A stretch of 64,000 nucleotides of DNA, taken from contig NZ_JAPDIA010000009.1 of the NCBI RefSeq assembly GCF_029525575.1, positions 434,001-498,000 of the forward strand, given 5' to 3'. Positions 38,901 through 48,596 of the stretch are shown here, in pieces. Below the pieces are notes generated by a model. It worked only from the letters and a program-made list of their open reading frames with translations, ran no database searches and was not told where the DNA came from. The DNA comes from Cohnella rhizosphaerae. GTDB lineage: Bacteria; Bacillota; Bacilli; Paenibacillales; Paenibacillaceae. The translations under genes were made by a program, and so were the position numbers. Each line of letters begins with the position of its first letter. Positions within the stretch are counted from its first letter, which is position 1.

Positions 38901-41900
38901 CCGGAATTACCCTGTCCGGCAACCCTACGCTGCTCAAGATGGAGCTGTTCGACAAGTTCAAGGCAGGCATCTACATCACGAACACGTCGGTATCGTATCA
39001 AATGGACATCGCAGCCAACATTTTGAAAAACTTCTCGGTCATTCTGGCTGGCGGCAATGCCAATCTTACCTATTACAGAAACAACGGCTTTAACTTGAAC
39101 GGTCAACTGTACGGACGTCTTCAAATTCCGGAGATCGACGTCGGGCTGTTCGATATCGGTCCGTATACGTTGGCCAACCAAACTGTAGGACTCAGCAATT
39201 CTAACGCTTACGCGGCGTTCAGCATTCTCGGTTTCGGCCTCAAAGTGAACTACTCGTTCGGAAGCGGCTCTGTCAGCGTAGGACGCAGGAGCCTCATGGC
39301 GGAATCGACCGGACAGGCCTTCTACGACGAGGACGGCAATGCGGTGGGGCAGTTGAATGCTTTCTCCAACGTGAGCGTGGTCGCTTCGAGCGGCACGGCC
39401 GGTTTCATGAGAGGACTTGCGCTTGCGCCGACGACCTCGACGAATGACGCGGGTACCGTCCATACGGTGACGTTTCCTGACGGCTTGACGGACGATTATG
39501 CCGTGCTCGTCAATGCGGACCCGGAGGACATCGGCATTCTGGATCCGGAAGGCCATCCGTACGGATTGACCTATCCCGGCACGCTAAGCGACGGAACGCC
39601 GTTTTACGACGATCCGAATGCGAATGCGGCGGTCGTGTCCGATCGTACGATTATGATTCGACTGGGCGCGCAGACGGGCGATTGGACGATCTCGTCGAGT
39701 CAATCGTTCGACAGCTCCATTATCGCGATTGCGCCGGTGCCGGAGCTTGCGCGTGCAGCGTACGACGGAGGAACCGGGGCGGCAAGCTGGGATTTGACCG
39801 GACTCGATACGGACGCCGAAAACTATCGCGTCGAAGTCCGCTTGTCCTCGGACAACGGCGACGACCCGGCGGATACGGGCGCTGGCGTACTCATCCATAC
39901 GATCGATATCGATCCTGCGCAGGTGACGGACCGCGCCATTAGCGGCAGCTACGTATTTACGGAGGAAGACTTGCGTTACTTGCAGAGCGGTACGTATTAC
40001 CCTCGGATAACGTTGGTCGGGACGCCGAACGCGGACACGTCCAGATCGATTCCGTATTCGAGCCTGAACGCGAAGCAAGCCGATGAACGTCGTCAATTCG
40101 CTCGCGCCTGGCGCGATCAGCGCTGTTGCGGGCTCTGCGGGCGGCGGCGGCACGATCCATGCGTCATGGAGCGGCGTCGCGGGAGCGGACGGCTATCTGG
40201 TGCGCCTGCTCGATGCGGACGGCAATGCGGTCATGTCGCCGACCTCCTATACGGACGAGCTCGACGGCGACGGCAACCCGACGGGCAACCGGATCGCGCA
40301 CGCAGGCAGGCCGATCGAGTATCAAATCTCGGCGGACGATGCGGTCAACGGCGCTTTCAGTCTTGATTTTGGCGGAATGGAATCCGGCAGCAGCTACATG
40401 CTTGCGGTCACGCCGTTCGCCCTTACGGACGATTCAGGCTCCTCCTACATCTACGGCGCTACGACGGCGACGGACGTCGTCGAAGTGCCGCTGGTGAAGA
40501 TGCCGGTCCTGCATGTGGCGTCGAACCTCGGCGCGATCGCGAGCGATTCGGCGCTCGGCAATGTCCTTGCGGTGAACGGCGACTTCGAGCTGAATATCGC
40601 GACGACTTACATCGGAGCCGAAGACGGGCAGTCCCGTGACCTGGCCGCGAAGTTTACGGTATGGCAGAGCGACGGAACGCTGGACGAAGCGACGAATATG
40701 CCGAACTTTACGCAAATCTATGCCAGCGCCGATTATGAAAATCATATCGCGGTGCCGGTGACCGTTGACGGCGATGCGGGCTCGAGCTTGATTCGGATCG
40801 TGGCCGAGAACGATCAGGGCGACGTATCGGAGTACGGGCTGGCCGTGCGCTACAGCAATCTTCCCCCCGGCTTTGTTCGTCGATACGGATCAGGAAGGGA
40901 AGATATTAACCGATTCGGAGGGCAAATACGAGATCCAGGGCAGTACCGCGCCTTATGCGACCGTATGGGACAGCCAAGGGAATCGCATAACGGCGAACGA
41001 ATCGGGACGCTTCCGCATTAGCGGGACATTAAGCGCCGGCACGCAAGCTTATAGCACGATCACGGCTATCGATGCGTTGGGCAACGTCGCGCAGGACGAT
41101 GTCAAGATCGTAAAGGCTGACACGGGAACGGACCCTGGGACAGATCCGGGAACGAACCCGGGTACAGATCCAGGTACGAACCCGGGCACGGACCCCGGTA
41201 CGAACCCGGGTACAGATCCTGGTACGAATCCGGGAACGGACCCCGGTACAGATCCTGGTACGAACCCGGGAACGGACCCCGGTACGAACCCGGGAACGGA
41301 CCCGGGAACGAACCCGGGTACAGATCCTGGTACGAATCCAGGTACGAACCCGAACACGCCGCAGACGGGGCCAGGGCAATCCGGGGGGACAAACCGACGG
41401 CGGGACGGATAACGGAACGACTGCGGGCTCTTCGTTTAAGGATGTGCGCGCCCAGACGCCTTGGGCAGAAGCTGCGATCGAGCGAGCATACAAGCTGGGT
41501 ATCGTATCCGGCAGAACGCCCGAACAGTTCGCTCCGAAAAGCGATACGCGAAGAGACGAAGCAATCGTGATGCTCGCAAGAGCCCGACATTTGACCATTG
41601 GCGTTCAGGCCGATCTGGATGCGGCAGCCGCCTACTTCGCCGATTGGAACGGACTGGCCGAGTGGAGCAAGCCCTATATTGCTGCCGCTTTCGCGAAAGG
41701 ACTGGTGACCGGCACCGTTCGCAACGGCAAGTATTATATTAACGGGGCCTCGCCCATTACGAGAGCGGAAGTTGCGGTGCTGCTGCAAAATGCATATCGG
41801 CTTGCTGCGGATGCGAGCAACCTCAAGTCTTTCGGTGACACGATTCCTTCATGGGCGGTAGACAGCGTTAGCGCGCTCGCGTCCCGGAGGGTAATCAACG

Positions 41901-41986
41901 GCTATCCCGATTCAACGTTCATGGCCGGAGCCCATGCGACGCGAGCGGAGATCGTGGTCATGCTCATGGCGCTGATCGACGCTTAA
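32978..41986 (+). CDS. giant SLH-anchored surface protein (about 3000 aa), six frameshifts
   Basis: After correction 3000 aa. ATG 32978 follows AGGAGG and opens a signal peptide (LVAMMLSIAVVFTMLPVAA, cleavage at ASA). Residues to about 1000 hold eight repeats of about 115 aa, each opening with (D)xSIGTxAP and ending NDTLTIxVTWP. Then come Ig-like segments, a Ca-binding-looking DSGDGDVSITMDDVN patch near 38080, long beta-rich parts, an Fn3-like domain near 40130, a linker of 19 GT(D/N)P units at 41128-41358, and SLH domains to the stop. Breaks: T7 33239, T5 33383, G6 38070, about 40078 (no long homopolymer), C6 40863 and G6 41383. The repeat family is not one I can name; it is likely a cell-surface adhesin or matrix protein. 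Confidence 0.85.
33100..35990 (+). repeat. eight coding repeats of about 115 aa
   Basis: The motif IGT-x-AP occurs near 33115, 33480, 33865, 34213, 34586, 34936, 35290 and 35660. Each unit continues with a DGxNxFxHA strand, WSxDxGxxY, ASGxF, YKTKYVLTAxxGYxFD, and a closing DTLTIxVTWP strand. Spacing varies between about 345 and 385 bp. Confidence 0.88.
41124..41360 (+). repeat. 12-bp coding repeat, GT(D/N)P linker
   Basis: Nineteen consecutive tetrapeptides GTDP or GTNP, encoded by 12-bp units with synonymous third-base changes, form an extended Pro/Gly/Thr spacer just before the SLH domains. It would lift the extracellular part away from the wall. Confidence 0.95.
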
Positions 41987-42031
41987 GAGGTCGTAACAGG
42001 CGGATGCTCGCTGCGACATAAGCATGTGCCG

Positions 42032-42495
42032 CATCGTTAATGAGCCAAAGTGACTTGCTTGCGAGGAAATAAGGAAGCGCGACATCGTTAATGTGCCGAC
42101 ATTGGGTGCTTGCGAGGAAATAAGGATGCGAGACATCGTTAATGTGCCGACATTGGGTGCTTGCGAGGAAATAAGGATGCGAGACATCGTTAATGTGCCG
42201 ACATTAGGTGCTTGCGAGGAAATAAGGAAGCGCGACATCGTTAATGTGCCGACATTAGGTGCTTGCGAGGAAATAAGGAAGCGAGACATCGTTAATGTGC
42301 CGACATTGGGTGCTTGCGAGGAAATAAGGATGCGAGACATCGTTAATGTGCCGACATTGGGTGCTTGCGAGGAAATAAGGATGCGAGACATCGTTAATGT
42401 GCCGACATTAGGTGCTTGCGAGGAAATAAGGATGCGAGACATCGTTAATGTGCCGACATTAGGTGCTTGCGAGGAAATAAGGATGCGAGACATCG
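42032..42495. repeat. tandem array, nine copies of a 51-bp unit
   Basis: CATCGTTA recurs at 42032, 42083, 42134, 42185, 42236, 42287, 42338, 42389, 42440 and 42491 at exact 51-bp steps. The unit contains GTGCCGACATTGGGTGCTTG and GCGAGGAAATAAGGATGCGA. The first copy is degenerate and the last is cut off. The array fills the gap between convergent genes and is followed by a strong terminator. Open frames on both strands are an artefact of the period. Confidence 0.95.
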
Positions 42496-42513
42496 TTATT
42501 TACGCGACGAAAC

Positions 42514-42557
42514 GAAAAGAGGAACGTCAGGGGCTCGCTCCCGACGTTCCTCTTTTT
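42514..42557. terminator. bidirectional terminator between array and parB-like gene
   Basis: AAGAGGAACGTCAGGG and CCCGACGTTCCTCTT pair almost perfectly and carry T runs on both strands; the right arm overlaps the stop codon of the minus-strand ParB-like gene. Confidence 0.85.
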
Positions 42558-43788
42558 AAATGCGCCTGACGACTTCGGCTCTCGCCGTCCGGCAGGCGTT
42601 CAGATGGCCTTCGAGCCGGCCGATCAGGTCGTCGAGCCCGTCCCGCAGCGCCTCCGGATCGACGGAGGTGGCTGCCTGCAGCTCGGCCGCCAGCGCTTCC
42701 GGCGTCGGCAGCGCCGCGAGCAAATCGCGCAGCGTGACCATCGTCCGCGCGCCGGCTGCCGCTGCAGCCATTGCCGCCACGGCCGCAGCCGAATCGGACT
42801 GGCTAAGCGCTGCCGATCCCGGCTGCGTTCCTGCCGCTGCGGATGCCGTCGCCGCTGCGGCCTGCGCGGTTCCGCCGCTCGCCGCCGCTCCGGCGGCGCC
42901 CGACGTCCCGGCTCCGCCCGCCGCCCCGGCGTCGGGACGCAGCCCTGCGTCGCCCGCTCCCGCACCGCCGGCGGCTTCCGCCTTTTGGCGCTGCGCTTCT
43001 TCGCGTTCCGTCTCCGCGCGCTCGGCTTCGGCCTCCGCCTTGCGCCGCTCCGCGTCCGCCGCCGCGCGGGCCCGTTCCTTGCGGCTCGCCTCGTAGGCGG
43101 ACCAGGTGTCCAGCAGCCCCGGCCCGTCCTTGTAAAGCAGCTGGCTCTTCGTACGCTCCGAGATCGAAGCGTCCTTGAACAGCTTGGCGATCCGCTTCAC
43201 GTCGACGACGGGCATCTCGTCCTTCGCCATCGTAAGGGCCAGGGGATCGCGGTACTCCATCGGCAGATCCTTGAGCGGGAGCAGTTGGTCCTCGGTCAAC
43301 GTGCCTTTGCGGATATCGGTGCCGCTGACGACGAGCTTCTTGACCGCGGGCCCGAACTTCAGCAGCTCGCATTTGTTTTTGATATACGACTCCGGTTTGC
43401 CGAGCTTGGCCGCCAGAAACTTCACCGAGCTCGCGAACTTCGGATCGTTCAGCAGCTTGTCGAACGCTTCGCCTTCCTCGATCGGCGTGAAGCCTTCGCG
43501 CGTCAAATTCTCGGCGACCTGCTCGAGGTAGATCTCCGTCTCGTCGGTCGCGTCCGACACGATCGCGGGGATCGTGTCGCGGCCGAGCTTCGAGCAGGCG
43601 AGGTATCGGCGGTTGCCGTAAATAATTTTGTAGCGTCCGCCCTCGGCCTTGCGCACCTTGATCGGGGACAGCAGGCCGATCTCGCCGATGCTGTTCACCA
43701 GCTCCTGCAGCGACTCCTCGCCGAACCGGTAACGGGGCTGATCCTTGTCTTCGTCGATCAGATTCATAGGCAATTCGATGATTTGCAT
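42556..43788 (-). CDS. orphan ParB/Spo0J-like nuclease/partition-domain protein
   Basis: 410 aa. The start at 43788 has AGGAGA about ten bases upstream. The N-terminal ParB domain is recognisable: LIDEDKDQPRYRFGEESLQE, LVNSIGEIGLLSPIKVRK, then GNRRYLACSKLG in the place of the usual GERR box, and AENLTREGFTPIEEGEAF. An HTH-like middle (KLGKPESYIKNKCELLKFGP) follows. Residues about 225-350 are a charged coiled coil and then an Ala/Gly-rich linker; the last 60 aa form a predicted helical end. There is no parA neighbour and no visible parS. The GERR-to-GNRR change may alter CTP hydrolysis. It could be a plasmid-type, nucleoid-occlusion-like or regulatory ParB; the role is unknown. Confidence 0.8.
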   Translation of the reverse strand: MQIIELPMNLIDEDKDQPRYRFGEESLQELVNSIGEIGLLSPIKVRKAEGGRYKIIYGNRRYLACSKLGRDTIPAIVSDATDETEIYLEQVAENLTREGFTPIEEGEAFDKLLNDPKFASSVKFLAAKLGKPESYIKNKCELLKFGPAVKKLVVSGTDIRKGTLTEDQLLPLKDLPMEYRDPLALTMAKDEMPVVDVKRIAKLFKDASISERTKSQLLYKDGPGLLDTWSAYEASRKERARAAADAERRKAEAEAERAETEREEAQRQKAEAAGGAGAGDAGLRPDAGAAGGAGTSGAAGAAASGGTAQAAAATASAAAGTQPGSAALSQSDSAAAVAAMAAAAAGARTMVTLRDLLAALPTPEALAAELQAATSVDPEALRDGLDDLIGRLEGHLNACRTARAEVVRRI

Positions 43789-43920
43789 GTCGGCATAATC
43801 TCCTGTACGAATAATGGACGCCGCGCGGGCGCCATCGGCTTATCTATCTATTATAGTACAGGTTGTAGCGGATAGGAACGCACGCTCCCCGCTGTCGTCG
43901 CGATCCACTTTGTTCTGCGT

Positions 43921-43966
43921 AAAAAAAGAAGCTGCGAACGCCGAAGCGTCGCAGCCTCTTTCTCGA
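43921..43966 (-). terminator. terminator of the minus-strand SLH gene
   Basis: On the minus strand GCTGCGACGC-TTCG-GCGTTCGCAGC, with one bulged base, is followed by TTCTTTTTTT nine bases past the stop at 43975. Confidence 0.85.
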
Positions 43967-43974
43967 TCCGGTAT

Positions 43975-46900
43975 TTACTGCGCAGCGATGTGCTCCGCGC
44001 CTTGGGCATCGACCGTGTACTTATGGTTGGTCGCCGCTTCTTCGATGTCGGCGAATGCCCAGTGGGTAGCCGGCACGTCCGTAAAGGTAACCGTCGTCGC
44101 CCCGTTCAGCGGACCGCGGCCGAACAGACGGTTCAGCACCTTGACGGCTTCGGCGCGCGTCAGCTTCTGGTCAGGCTTAAACGTCTGACCTGCATAGCCC
44201 GTCATGATGCCTGCAGAGGTGACGTAGGAGATCGCGTCCGCAGCCCAGTGGCTGTCGGATACGTCGCTATAGTTACCGTTGCCGGGATTCTCTACGCCTT
44301 GCGACGTCGTCGGACCCTTCTGCATCCAGCGGGCGGCGATCGCAGCCATCTGGGCCCGGGTGACGGAGCCTTCGGGATCGAACATCGTCTCGGAGACGCC
44401 GCCCATGATGCCCGCAGACTTGGCTTTGAGAATTTCGTCCATCGCCCAATGTCCGGCCTTGACGTCCGAGCCGGCCGTCGTGCCGGCCGATACCGTCGTG
44501 TCAGGCAGGTTGCGAGCGAGCATCGCCGCCATTTGGGCGCGCGTCACGAACGCATTCGGACGGAAGTCCGTGCCGAATCCGTTAATATAAGGCGTGTGCG
44601 TAGTCGTCGTCGGGGTTGTGGTGCCGTTCAGGCCGTCCGCATAAACGATCGCGAAGGTACTGAATTTTTTTAACGGTGAACTGAATGCCTGTCATGTTGT
44701 TCATCGTCACGACTTTGCCCTGGATCAGTTCCTTGGTGCCGTCGCTGTGCTCGGCATAGACGCCGAGATGGTTCATGATGCGATCGCGCTCGGCCGCATC
44801 TGTCGGCAAGCCGTTTTTCAGCGGCAGGAACAGGCTGACTTCGCGGCTTTGCAGATTCGTTTCGATCTGCATCGGACGACCGTAGATTTTAATGGATTCG
44901 TCCTTTGCGTAATCCTGAACGGCCTTTTCCTGCTTGGCTCTCGTCTCGACCTGAACGCGTCCGTCCTCGGACTTGACCGGTACGAGACGGAAGTACAGAT
45001 CCTGTCCGAAGCCGGAGAGCGAAGCCGTCGGGATCGACACGATGCCGTCGCCGGTCGACAGCTCGAGATTCATTTTACCGTCGTTGATCTGCGTCAGAGC
45101 CGCAGCCGGGATCGTCACCGACACTTCCGATACCTTGTCTTCGGCATCGGGGATGGCGATGCGGACAGTGCTGCCGCCTTGCGCCTTGGCTTTGTCGACA
45201 GCTTCCTTGGCGATATCGGAAGACAGCGTTACGCTGTCCGTCACTTTGCCGGACGCATCGGTCGTACGGGTGACCGGCGTGCGGGCCAGGCCGCTGCCGT
45301 CGCTGCCTTGGACGTCGACATAGCGCGTTTCGGTGTTGTTCGACGGTACATACACATATGGTGCGTTAAAAGAGACGCTGGTCGTCGGGCTTGCCGTCCT
45401 CACGCCGTTCTCTTTGACGCGGACGAGCACGGTGACATATCCGGAGAAGACCGGCGCATTTTCAGGATCGTAGCTCTTCCAGGTCGTGCCGTTGTCGGTC
45501 GAGTACTCCATCGTCGCATCGGCGCCGACGAGCTTGTCCGCATTGTCGTCCGCCGTGACCGAAGGCGCAGCCGGCGTGAAGAATTGGTTGAAAGTGGACT
45601 GAATCGCGGCCAGATCGGCGTAGCCGCCTTCGGGGCGCTTGTCGAGCATCCAGCTGCTTAGCTCGGCCGTTATTTCGTCTTCGGGATTCAGGCTTTCCAT
45701 CTTCGAAAGGTCGAGATTCCATTCTTCGATATCGATGTCCGGGTGAGTCTGCTTGAAGCTTTCATACGTCTTTTGGATTTGTTGAAATAAAATACCGAGC
45801 GAGCTTGTCATGCCCTCCGGCGTCGTTACGCTGTTAATGGCGACTTGCGGATAGAAGGAAAAGGAGCCCAACAGGAAGGTCAGCATGCTGCCGGTGCCGA
45901 CTCCGCTGCCATTGCCGTTTTCTCCGCCATTGCCATTTGCCGGTGGCTCTTCGTTGATCAGCGTTGTAAACGTAATATAGAGGGTGTACTTATAAATATA
46001 TTTTTCGACAGGCGTTAATGCATCGTAGGCTTCATTCATCTGGGTAGCCATCTGAGCCGGTTCATACTCAGGGAAAACCGTCTCAAGTCCGCCTAGCTTC
46101 GCGAATGCCGCATCGATGACGTCGCTCATCGAAGTGAAGCTTTGATTATCCAGCAGCTTAACGGGAATGGCGGCCAGATCGGAGACATACTGGAGCTGCG
46201 CCAGGTTGTCATAATACATGCGGGAGCCTTCGCTTGGGCTGCCTGATCCGAACAGGTTCATGACGGTCGCGGCCCAGGACATTTTGAGTTCTGTGATCCA
46301 GCTCTCGAAGTCATCGGGCAACGTCAAGCCCAGATCTTCATCGATCAGCGCATCCAGCAAGCCTTCGACGTCTTGGTTCTCTATGGCTTCATTGACGACG
46401 CGAAGGGTAAAGAAGTTGTCAAAGTTGGACTGAATGGCAGCGACGCTTGCGTAGCCGGCTTCCGGACGTTGGTCGATCATCCACTGGCCGAGCGCCATCC
46501 ATTTGACTTGGGCTCCCTCGTCTGCTTCCGGGTCTCCCAGTGTTATGGCTTTGCTGAAGTCAAGTCCCATATCGGCGAGGGGAGCATTAGGGTACTCGGA
46601 TTTGAAGTCGGCGAGATCGCCCAAGTAATCCATTAAACCCCATATAACATAGATCATTTCTTCGGCGGACTCAGGCTGGCTAAAGCCTGGCACTTGGCCT
46701 TCCGGCTGGAAGATCAACATAACGAGCAACAAAGGCGAATATTCTTCGCCGGTTAAGGCCATTGCAGCCTGATTTTGAATAAAGGTGTCGTAAATTTGCC
46801 GGTCGGCGGGCGACATGGCAGCGATGTGATCGGCCATTTCCTTCAAATACGCGACATCGGGAGAATTGGGGAACAACGTCTCGATTCCCGAAGACAGCGA

Positions 46901-47308
46901 CAGAATCTGATTGATCTTGCCGCTTATACCTCCCATGCTTACATCATTACGCGACTCAAACAAAAGGCCAAGTACGTCCAGCTTGAATTGAATCTGCGCA
47001 AGGCTCTCATACAGGTTATCCTCGCTGGGCTGGAAAAAACCTTTGATAAAATCCATAGCATCAGACAAGTCATCTTGGCTCCAACTGGAGAAGTTGTCGG
47101 GGAGATCGAGGTCTCCCGCTTGTTCGCCGTTGGTAAGCGCTGTCATTAAGGCCGGTTCGTCTTCTGCCTCATTGACCGCAGTGACCGTGTTGTTAGGCGC
47201 GGTAGCGGCGCTGGCGATTTCCCAACCGCCGACAACGCCCAGCAGCGGTTGAAGCAATAAGAGGACAGCGAGCAGTCGAGCGACAAATCTGAAGTTTTTT
47301 GGAATCAT
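43975..47308 (-). CDS. SLH-anchored surface protein with duplicated novel helical domain, frameshifted
   Basis: About 1110 aa after correction. Start at 47308 with AGGAGAAGGG upstream; signal peptide VARLLAVLLLLQPLLGVVGG, cleavage near ASA. Two copies of an unrecognised, mainly helical domain of about 270 aa follow: LPDNFSSWSQDDLSDAM and LPDDFESWITELKMSWA open them, and WMIDQRPEAGYASVAAIQS and WMLDKRPEGGYADLAAIQS close them. Then a beta-rich region and three SLH domains (GHWAMDEILKAKSAGIMGG, SHWAADAISYVTSAGIMTG, THWAFADIEEAATNHKYTV). A7 (T7 at 44665-44671 on +) breaks the frame; A6 reads VKKFSTFAIVYADG. It is the only SLH gene here on the minus strand. Confidence 0.88.
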
Positions 47309-47431
47309 CTCTCAGTTCCCTTCTCCTGTTGTATTTAACCTCAATAAAAATTAACACCGCTGCGAAGCTTGTTAAACACATTAATTTCCATAAGATTAAG
47401 AAAGAGGTGTTCTGAAATTGATCGAAAAACG

Positions 47432-47464
47432 GCAAAAAAAGGCCCTGAACGCAGACGGGGCCTG
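47432..47464 (-). terminator. terminator of the ArsR gene
   Basis: On the minus strand AGGCCC and GGGCCT pair around a loop and are followed by seven or more Ts, about 17 bases past the ArsR stop. Confidence 0.75.
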
Positions 47465-47480
47465 AATGAATAGTGAATCA

Positions 47481-47813
47481 TTATTGCTTGTCTTTCCCAT
47501 CCTTACCCTGCATTTCAGCGAGCAAAGCGTCCAGCCGATCCAGCCGCGCCTCCCACGACGCGCGAAACGCCGAGAGCCATTCGTCCATTTCCTGAAGCGG
47601 CTCCTGGCGGAGCTTGTACATGCGCTTGTTGGCCGCCGGCTGGGACTCGACCAGCCCCGCTTCGCTCAGCACGCGCAGATGCTTGGACGCCTGGGGCTGG
47701 CCCATCGCCAGCCGTTCGGCGATATCGCCGACCGAAAGAGGGCCTTCCCGCAGCAGCTCGACCATGCCGAGGCGGTGGGGCTCCGCGAGCGCGCCGAACG
47801 TAGCCGTATTCAT
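47481..47813 (-). CDS. ArsR family HTH regulator
   Basis: 110-aa winged-helix repressor: FGALAEPHRLGMVELLREGP, LSVGDIAERLAMGQPQASKH, LRVLSEAGLVESQPAANKRM. No metal-binding Cys pair is present, so it is not a classical metal sensor. It is the second gene of a two-gene unit with an SRPBCC protein 46 bases upstream, a pairing common in Firmicutes and Actinobacteria. A 20-bp perfect palindrome upstream of the pair is its likely operator (autoregulation). Confidence 0.93.
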   Translation of the reverse strand: MNTATFGALAEPHRLGMVELLREGPLSVGDIAERLAMGQPQASKHLRVLSEAGLVESQPAANKRMYKLRQEPLQEMDEWLSAFRASWEARLDRLDALLAEMQGKDGKDKQ

Positions 47814-47859
47814 AAACGAAACCTCCTAGACCCTTGCAAGTGCCAAGTTCCAAAATCGT

Positions 47860-48372
47860 TCAACCGCGCTTCATCTGCGGCAATACGTCTTGCGCGAGAT
47901 TATCCAGGGCCATCGCGGTACCTTCGCTCATGCCCATTTTGAGCGTCGCTTGCAGCTCTTCTTCCGTAGGCAGGCGGAAGTTTAAGACGAGCGTCGTCCG
48001 GCCGTCGCCCGCGTCCGCGAATCGTACCGTAACCTCTTGCTTCGGAATGACATCCGTCGGATTCGCCTGCTCGTCCGCGAAGGTGACGGCGTACGATATG
48101 CGCTCAAGCGGATGGATTTCCTCATAGATCCCCAGCACCCACTGTGTTTGACCTTCAGGCGAACGCATGCAGTAGTGCCATTTGCCGCCCGGCCTGAGGT
48201 CGATCCGGCAGACCGGAATCGTATACGGCTTGGGCGCCCACCACTTCGCCAGCAGGTCGGGGTTCACGAACGCCTCGTACACCATCTCCCTTGGCGCATC
48301 GAATACGCGCTCCATGATGAACGTCCGGCCATCGACGCGCGTGACCGGCTGATTTGTCCCGTTTTGATTCAT
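47860..48372 (-). CDS. SRPBCC (AHSA1-type) domain protein
   Basis: 170 aa. The start at 48372 (MNQNGTNQPVTRVDGRTFIM) has AAGGAGG seven bases upstream; the longer frame to 48531 runs through the operator and is rejected. Typical AHSA1-like motifs: ERVFDAPREMVYEAFVNPDL, LAKWWAPK, LRPGGKWHYCMRSPEG. The helix-grip fold binds hydrophobic ligands; the substrate is unknown. First gene of a unit with the ArsR regulator. Confidence 0.92.
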   Translation of the reverse strand: MNQNGTNQPVTRVDGRTFIMERVFDAPREMVYEAFVNPDLLAKWWAPKPYTIPVCRIDLRPGGKWHYCMRSPEGQTQWVLGIYEEIHPLERISYAVTFADEQANPTDVIPKQEVTVRFADAGDGRTTLVLNFRLPTEEELQATLKMGMSEGTAMALDNLAQDVLPQMKRG

Positions 48373-48403
48373 TTTTCGTTCCTCCTTAATCGTATTAGCA
48401 ACA

Positions 48404-48423
48404 ATATATCCAATTGGATATAT
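48404..48423. promoter_or_regulatory. 20-bp perfect palindrome, likely ArsR operator
   Basis: ATATATCCAATTGGATATAT is a perfect palindrome 31 bases before the SRPBCC start. Its AT-rich arms around CCAATTGG fit sites bound by ArsR proteins encoded with SRPBCC partners, and its TATA core may overlap the promoter. Confidence 0.75.
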
Positions 48424-48487
48424 AGCTGTCAACGCATATTCGGGTAACCTATACATTTTTTGCCCCTCGCTACATGACTCAGGTCGC

Positions 48488-48563
48488 GCGAAGTCATGAC
48501 CGGCATGACAAAACCGATGACGGCTGCTCACTAGTGGGATCGGCCGCTAAAACTTACGCTAGA
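48488..48563 (+). repeat. 76-bp direct repeat, copy 1 (upstream of the giant SLH gene)
   Basis: Identical, except at one position, to 56701-56776. It contains GTCATG-ACCGG-CATGAC (6-bp inverted repeat), CACTAGTG and GCTAAAACTTACGCTAGA, and ends 33 bases before the start codon of the next gene, where a promoter or operator is expected. Confidence 0.9.
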
Positions 48564-48596
48564 GCATAGAGTCGTCGAGAATACGGAGGTATTGTG

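Noticed and set aside
41124-41360. Collagen-like region
   Set aside because: The unit is four residues, GT(D/N)P, not Gly-X-Y triplets, so it is a spacer rather than a collagen helix.
29889-41388. Phase variation or programmed frameshifting of the surface proteins
   Set aside because: The same kind of one-base homopolymer excess also breaks regulators, transporters and enzymes throughout the window, so sequence error is the simpler explanation. It could be revisited if reads confirm the bases.
41912-42569. ORFs on both strands through the 42-kb array (MPTLGACEEIRMRDIVN and ISSQAPNVGTLTMSR repeats)
   Set aside because: Same artefact of a stop-free 51-bp unit; the sequence is open on both strands and has no start signals.
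48404-48531. Longer SRPBCC reading frame starting at 48531
   Set aside because: It would translate through the palindromic operator, and the internal ATG at 48372 has a perfect AAGGAGG site.
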